Assembly (NCBI RefSeq): GCF_003952385.1
Contig: NZ_CP034444.1
Span: 5,655,001-5,719,000, forward strand
DNA: 64,000 nt
Reading direction: 5' to 3'
Source: Mesorhizobium sp. M1D.F.Ca.ET.043.01.1.1
Lineage (GTDB): Bacteria > Pseudomonadota > Alphaproteobacteria > Rhizobiales > Rhizobiaceae
The notes beneath the pieces were generated by a model. That model was not told the origin of the DNA, made no database searches, and worked only from the letters and a program-made list of their open reading frames with translations. Below, in pieces: positions 61,326 to 64,000 of this stretch. Position 1 is the stretch's first letter. Every line of letters begins with the position of its first letter. A program made the position numbers and the translations under genes.

Positions 61326-62110
61326 CACTTGAACTATTGGTCCCGTTCATCGGGGCCCTGCTTATCGCAGTTCCCTGCGTGTGGCTGTTTGCGCGCCTGG
61401 CCGAGCGCATCGGGGCAGTCTCCAAGGTCAAGAGCGACCGTTGGCACACATCGGGCGAGATTCCGCGATTGGCGGGCCCCGCCTTTCTGATTGCCATGTC
61501 CCCGTGGCTTCCGATCGATCATATCGTCCTACTGTCCGTTTTCTGCCTGGTCGGGGCTCTCGACGACGTCCGATCCCTTTCGCCCGGTCACAAGGCGGCG
61601 GCGCTGGCCGCTGCAGCAATCCTTGCCGGCGTCGTAACAGGCGTGTGGTGGGTGCCGATCGTCATTTGGATAGCCTGCAATGCGGTCAACATGCTCGATC
61701 ACGCTGACGGTCTGGCCGCGAGCGCGATCGCAGCCGCCTTTCTCGGTCTCGGCGGCAATGCTGGCCTGGCCGCCGCGGGCGCGTGCGCCGGATTTCTTTG
61801 TTTCAACTATCCGCCCGCACGTGTCTTCATGGGCGACAGCGGCAGTCTTCTGCTCGGCGCGGCAATCGTGCTTCAGGCTTCCGAGCGCGGTTTCGGCTCC
61901 TCACTGGCGTGGCTTGCTATCCCGCTGATCGACGCAATATTCGTCATCATCCGCCGCTTGCGGCTTGGACGGCGCCCCTGGATCGGCGGCACCGACCACC
62001 TCGGCCACACTCTGCTGCGGGTCGGCGTAAGCGCCAGGACCCTGCCAGTCCTCTACGGAACAATGGCACTCGCGATAGGCTTGGCATTCACCGCGTGGCA
62101 GAGTTCATAG
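61322..62110 (+). CDS. WecA/MraY-like undecaprenyl-phosphate glycosyl-1-phosphate transferase
   Basis: 262 residues; start TTG 61322 overlaps the epimerase stop. Membrane protein of the WecA/MraY family: GALDDVRSLSP (Asp pair for magnesium), NAVNMLDHADGLAAS (NMLDxxDG), the catalytic loop VFMGDSGSLLLG and cytosolic GGTDHLGHTLLRVG (HxxH-like). It moves a sugar-1-phosphate from a UDP-sugar to undecaprenyl phosphate, the first step of polymer unit assembly. Somewhat shorter than E. coli WecA (about 367), so some membrane segments may be missing at the N-terminus. Confidence 0.88.
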   Translation: MTLELLVPFIGALLIAVPCVWLFARLAERIGAVSKVKSDRWHTSGEIPRLAGPAFLIAMSPWLPIDHIVLLSVFCLVGALDDVRSLSPGHKAAALAAAAILAGVVTGVWWVPIVIWIACNAVNMLDHADGLAASAIAAAFLGLGGNAGLAAAGACAGFLCFNYPPARVFMGDSGSLLLGAAIVLQASERGFGSSLAWLAIPLIDAIFVIIRRLRLGRRPWIGGTDHLGHTLLRVGVSARTLPVLYGTMALAIGLAFTAWQSS

Positions 62111-62893
62111 ACCTGGCTGGGCAGGCGGCGCCCTGCCGCCTTCCGCCGGCGAGACTGTCAACGGCCATGCCTGCCCGGGCATCGGCGATCGTGTGGGGAA
62201 AACGAGCCGTTTTCGTGCACGGCCGAGAGCGCCCGCGCCTTCGCAATGCGTCACTATCGGGCGGCAGGCAGGCGTCTGAAGCGGGATCTTGTTCGAATTG
62301 CCGCCGAAAAAAGGAACCCCGGCCGCAGCGGTTGGGTGGGGGATGCTGGCAGCCGAGGTCAACGGGTTTCCCAAAGCGTGTCGCGCTGAAACGGCTTCAG
62401 GCGAAACGCTTTAAGTCTTTGTTTTGATGCATGTTGTTCTCCCAAGACCGCTGCGCAGTTTTGAGGCACATGCATTGGAATTGTGGCGCCATTTCCTCCA
62501 AACCGCAAACCTCCGCTTCGAGGCCGAGCCAGGCTCATGCGCAGCTTTGGGATGCTTAACCACCAAGTTGCAATTTAAGGTTGTCATCCTTTCGGCTATA
62601 TTAGCCACCTAAGATATAATTACCAAATTGTTAACCGGGATTAATGCACCTTTTCCACAGCATCGTAGTATGCATTTGAGGCTGGATTACCTCGATGGAG
62701 CGGGGATGCCATACGTCCGTGGGTTGGGCCGGCGTATGCACTACTCCTTGAATCTATTCCTCAGTTAAACGGCCAGTTGCCCGACACACGGTAAATGAGC
62801 GTATCAGTTCATGCCTCTGACAAGCCTTGCGAGGGCGCCAAGACAAAAAGGGGGAGCGGGCTAAGTCGGCGGCGGAGAGGAGTAAATAAGGCG
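62111..62893. other. Intergenic region, 783 bp, with a dispersed repeat and AT-rich stretch
   Basis: No supported gene. Contains dispersed repeat copy 2 (62407-62480), an AT-rich zone 62560-62660 with hairpin GGCTA-TAT-TAGCC (62594-62606), and the leader of the LuxR-type gene. The length suggests a long regulatory region for that gene. Confidence 0.5.
62407..62480 (+). repeat. Rhizobial dispersed hairpin repeat, copy 2
   Basis: Shares 35 of its first 44 bases with copy 1 at 41476. ATGCATGT (62427-62434) pairs perfectly with ACATGCAT (62468-62475). Both copies keep the stem although the arm sequences differ, a sign of selection for pairing. Confidence 0.65.
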
Positions 62894-63652
62894 ATGGGAC
62901 ATCCTCAAATTTCCGATTCCTGGAAGGAATCGACAGGGTCGTTGCAGAACGGGCATCTGACGGACATGAACGGGCTCGGCACAGCCGATCTCGACGACGG
63001 ACATCCGACCGAAGGCCTGGTCGTCATTGTCGACAAGCGAGCACTCGAGCGGGAATGTCTTGCTCGGGGCCTTATCGAACACAATCCCGCTTTGCGCGTC
63101 AGCGCCGTGGGATCTCTTGACGAGATCCACCATGTCGCCGGCGCGCCCGAGGCTTCCGCGATCCTCGTCATTCTCGGGGCCAGAAAGGTTACCGACCAAA
63201 GCGTTCGGGCGGAACTTGTGCACCTCATCTCCGAGGTAGGCGCGGTACCCGTGATCGTCGTGGTGGATTCCGACGAGCCAGGGGAAATTCTTGCGGCCCT
63301 CGAATGCGGCGCCCGCGGCTACATTCCCACGAGCGTGAAGGTGAAGGTCGCTGCCGAGGCCATCGGTCTCGCTCGTGCCGGAGGAATCTTCGTGCCCGCC
63401 AGCTGCGTGCTGGCGCTTCGCGAGATCATCCATTCGACCGCAAACGGTGCCCGTCCGCTTGCCGGCATGTTCACGCTGCGCGAGGCCGCGGTCGTGGAGG
63501 CGCTCAGGAAAGGCAAGGCCAACAAGATCATTGCCTATGAGCTCAACCTCTGCGAGAGCACCGTCAAGGTCCATATCCGCAACATCATGAAAAAGCTGAA
63601 AGCTACGAACCGCACGGAGGTAGCCTACAAGCTTAGACAGATGATGCTTTGA
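62894..63652 (+). CDS. LuxR/NarL-type regulator with degenerate receiver domain
   Basis: 252 residues from ATG 62894 (AAGG and GAGGAG just upstream); a longer frame from 62795 adds 33 unlikely residues. A receiver-like fold spans about residues 40-160, but the phosphoacceptor Asp position reads LVILGARK (Gly) and the acidic pair reads VIVDKR, so classic phosphorylation is unlikely. The C-terminal LuxR helix-turn-helix is intact (TLREAAVVEALRKGKANKIIAYEL, then STVKVHIRNIMKKLKATNRTEV). Such regulators near exopolysaccharide genes often control them; here this is inferred from location. Confidence 0.85.
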   Translation: MGHPQISDSWKESTGSLQNGHLTDMNGLGTADLDDGHPTEGLVVIVDKRALERECLARGLIEHNPALRVSAVGSLDEIHHVAGAPEASAILVILGARKVTDQSVRAELVHLISEVGAVPVIVVVDSDEPGEILAALECGARGYIPTSVKVKVAAEAIGLARAGGIFVPASCVLALREIIHSTANGARPLAGMFTLREAAVVEALRKGKANKIIAYELNLCESTVKVHIRNIMKKLKATNRTEVAYKLRQMML

Positions 63653-63665
63653 AGGCTGCCCGGAC

Positions 63666-63779
63666 CTAGACTTGCGCCAAGCGAACGTCCGGCGCCAATG
63701 CCTCGACGTGGAGGCGGATTTCCTTCAGATCCGCCGCCATGTCTCGGGTTCGGAAGTCTGGACAGCCCTCCGGGCCCAT
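63666..63779 (-). other. Small open frame, 37 codons, unassigned
   Basis: MGPEGCPDFRTRDMAADL and onwards to TAG 63666. It lies just after the stop of the truncated gene at the right edge, and its frame is open for some codons upstream of the ATG (reading HRPERIRF). It may be the C-terminus of that gene after a frameshift or a separate small gene. No family recognised. Confidence 0.3.
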
Positions 63780-63805
63780 GAAGCGGATACGCTCGGGCCG
63801 ATGTT

Positions 63806-64000
63806 TCAGGCACGTTGCCGGTCGAGCATTTCGGATCCTGCCTTCACGAGAAATCCAACGCTGTCTCCGCCCAATTCCGCATCGCGATACGCGGCTTCGG
63901 CGGCCTTCAGGCCACCCGTCAGTCTGCGGATCACCGGAGCCGGTCCGAGTGTCTCGAGCGGCAGGCCCAGCTCGCCGCGGTTGGGGCGCTTCGGCGGCCA
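63806..64000 (-). CDS. 3'-terminal part of an unidentified gene running off the right edge
   Basis: 64 residues plus stop (TGA 63806-63808). The visible end reads RPNRGELGLPLETLGP and later KAAEAAYRDAELGGDSVGF. The composition (GC-rich third positions) looks coding. No recognised family from this piece. Confidence 0.5.
   Translation of the reverse strand, partial: WPPKRPNRGELGLPLETLGPAPVIRRLTGGLKAAEAAYRDAELGGDSVGFLVKAGSEMLDRQRA

Noticed and set aside
61783..62427. 214-codon + strand frame overlapping the WecA-like gene's end
   Set aside because: Shadow of the real gene in its first half and repeat DNA in its second half.

Overview
The window looks like chromosome of an alphaproteobacterium of the order Hyphomicrobiales (Rhizobiales), most like Mesorhizobium or a close relative. 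This is inferred from high GC, the gene content (adenylate cyclase-TPR proteins, DUF1127, SapC, an attKLM-like 4-hydroxybutyrate set) and rhizobial-style dispersed hairpin repeats. No rRNA, tRNA or CRISPR array was seen.

Region 1 (1-23.6 kb, + strand). The 3' part of a giant secreted RTX-type surface protein enters from the left edge. It is split at 12,466 by what looks like a one-base deletion, so the 12,477-15,314 frame is its C-terminal part and carries a HExxHxxGxxH metalloprotease-like motif. Downstream follow five genes that look like dedicated export or maturation functions: a GAF-HlyD fusion, a PqqD-like/M50 protease/HlyD fusion, a SapC family protein, a short SecA paralogue and a small periplasmic adaptor. 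No ABC exporter of the ordinary type I kind is present here.

Region 2 (23.9-26.5 kb). A LysR regulator, a DUF1127 mini-protein, an aldo/keto reductase and the C-terminal remnant of a DUF3396 (type VI immunity-like) gene.

Region 3 (26.6-35.8 kb, - strand). A candidate post-translational modification locus: YcaO and TfuA (overlapping genes, the pair known for peptide thioamidation), an HExxH metalloprotease and an AT-rich protein of unknown function. Upstream in the same direction lies a cyclase/AAA-ATPase/TPR regulator, then a second cyclase-TPR gene. No short precursor peptide is obvious.

Region 4 (35.9-41.2 kb). A catabolic operon on the - strand (iron-containing alcohol dehydrogenase, succinate-semialdehyde dehydrogenase, alpha/beta hydrolase) diverges from a GntR-FCD regulator and a DJ-1/PfpI gene. 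The layout resembles gamma-butyrolactone/4-hydroxybutyrate catabolism with a different hydrolase.

Region 5 (41.6-63.7 kb). An IS630 element (41,607-42,654, flanked by TA) abuts a large exopolysaccharide or O-antigen cluster. The cluster holds two O-antigen ligase/polymerase proteins, an asparagine synthetase-like amidotransferase, two paralogous methyltransferases, a UDP-glucuronate epimerase-like protein, a TviB-like dehydrogenase, two glycosyltransferases, an ABC exporter, a membrane transglutaminase-like protein, an acyltransferase with SGNH domain, a second epimerase and a WecA/MraY-like initiating transferase. A LuxR-type regulator with a degenerate receiver domain closes the region. A truncated unidentified gene runs off the right edge.
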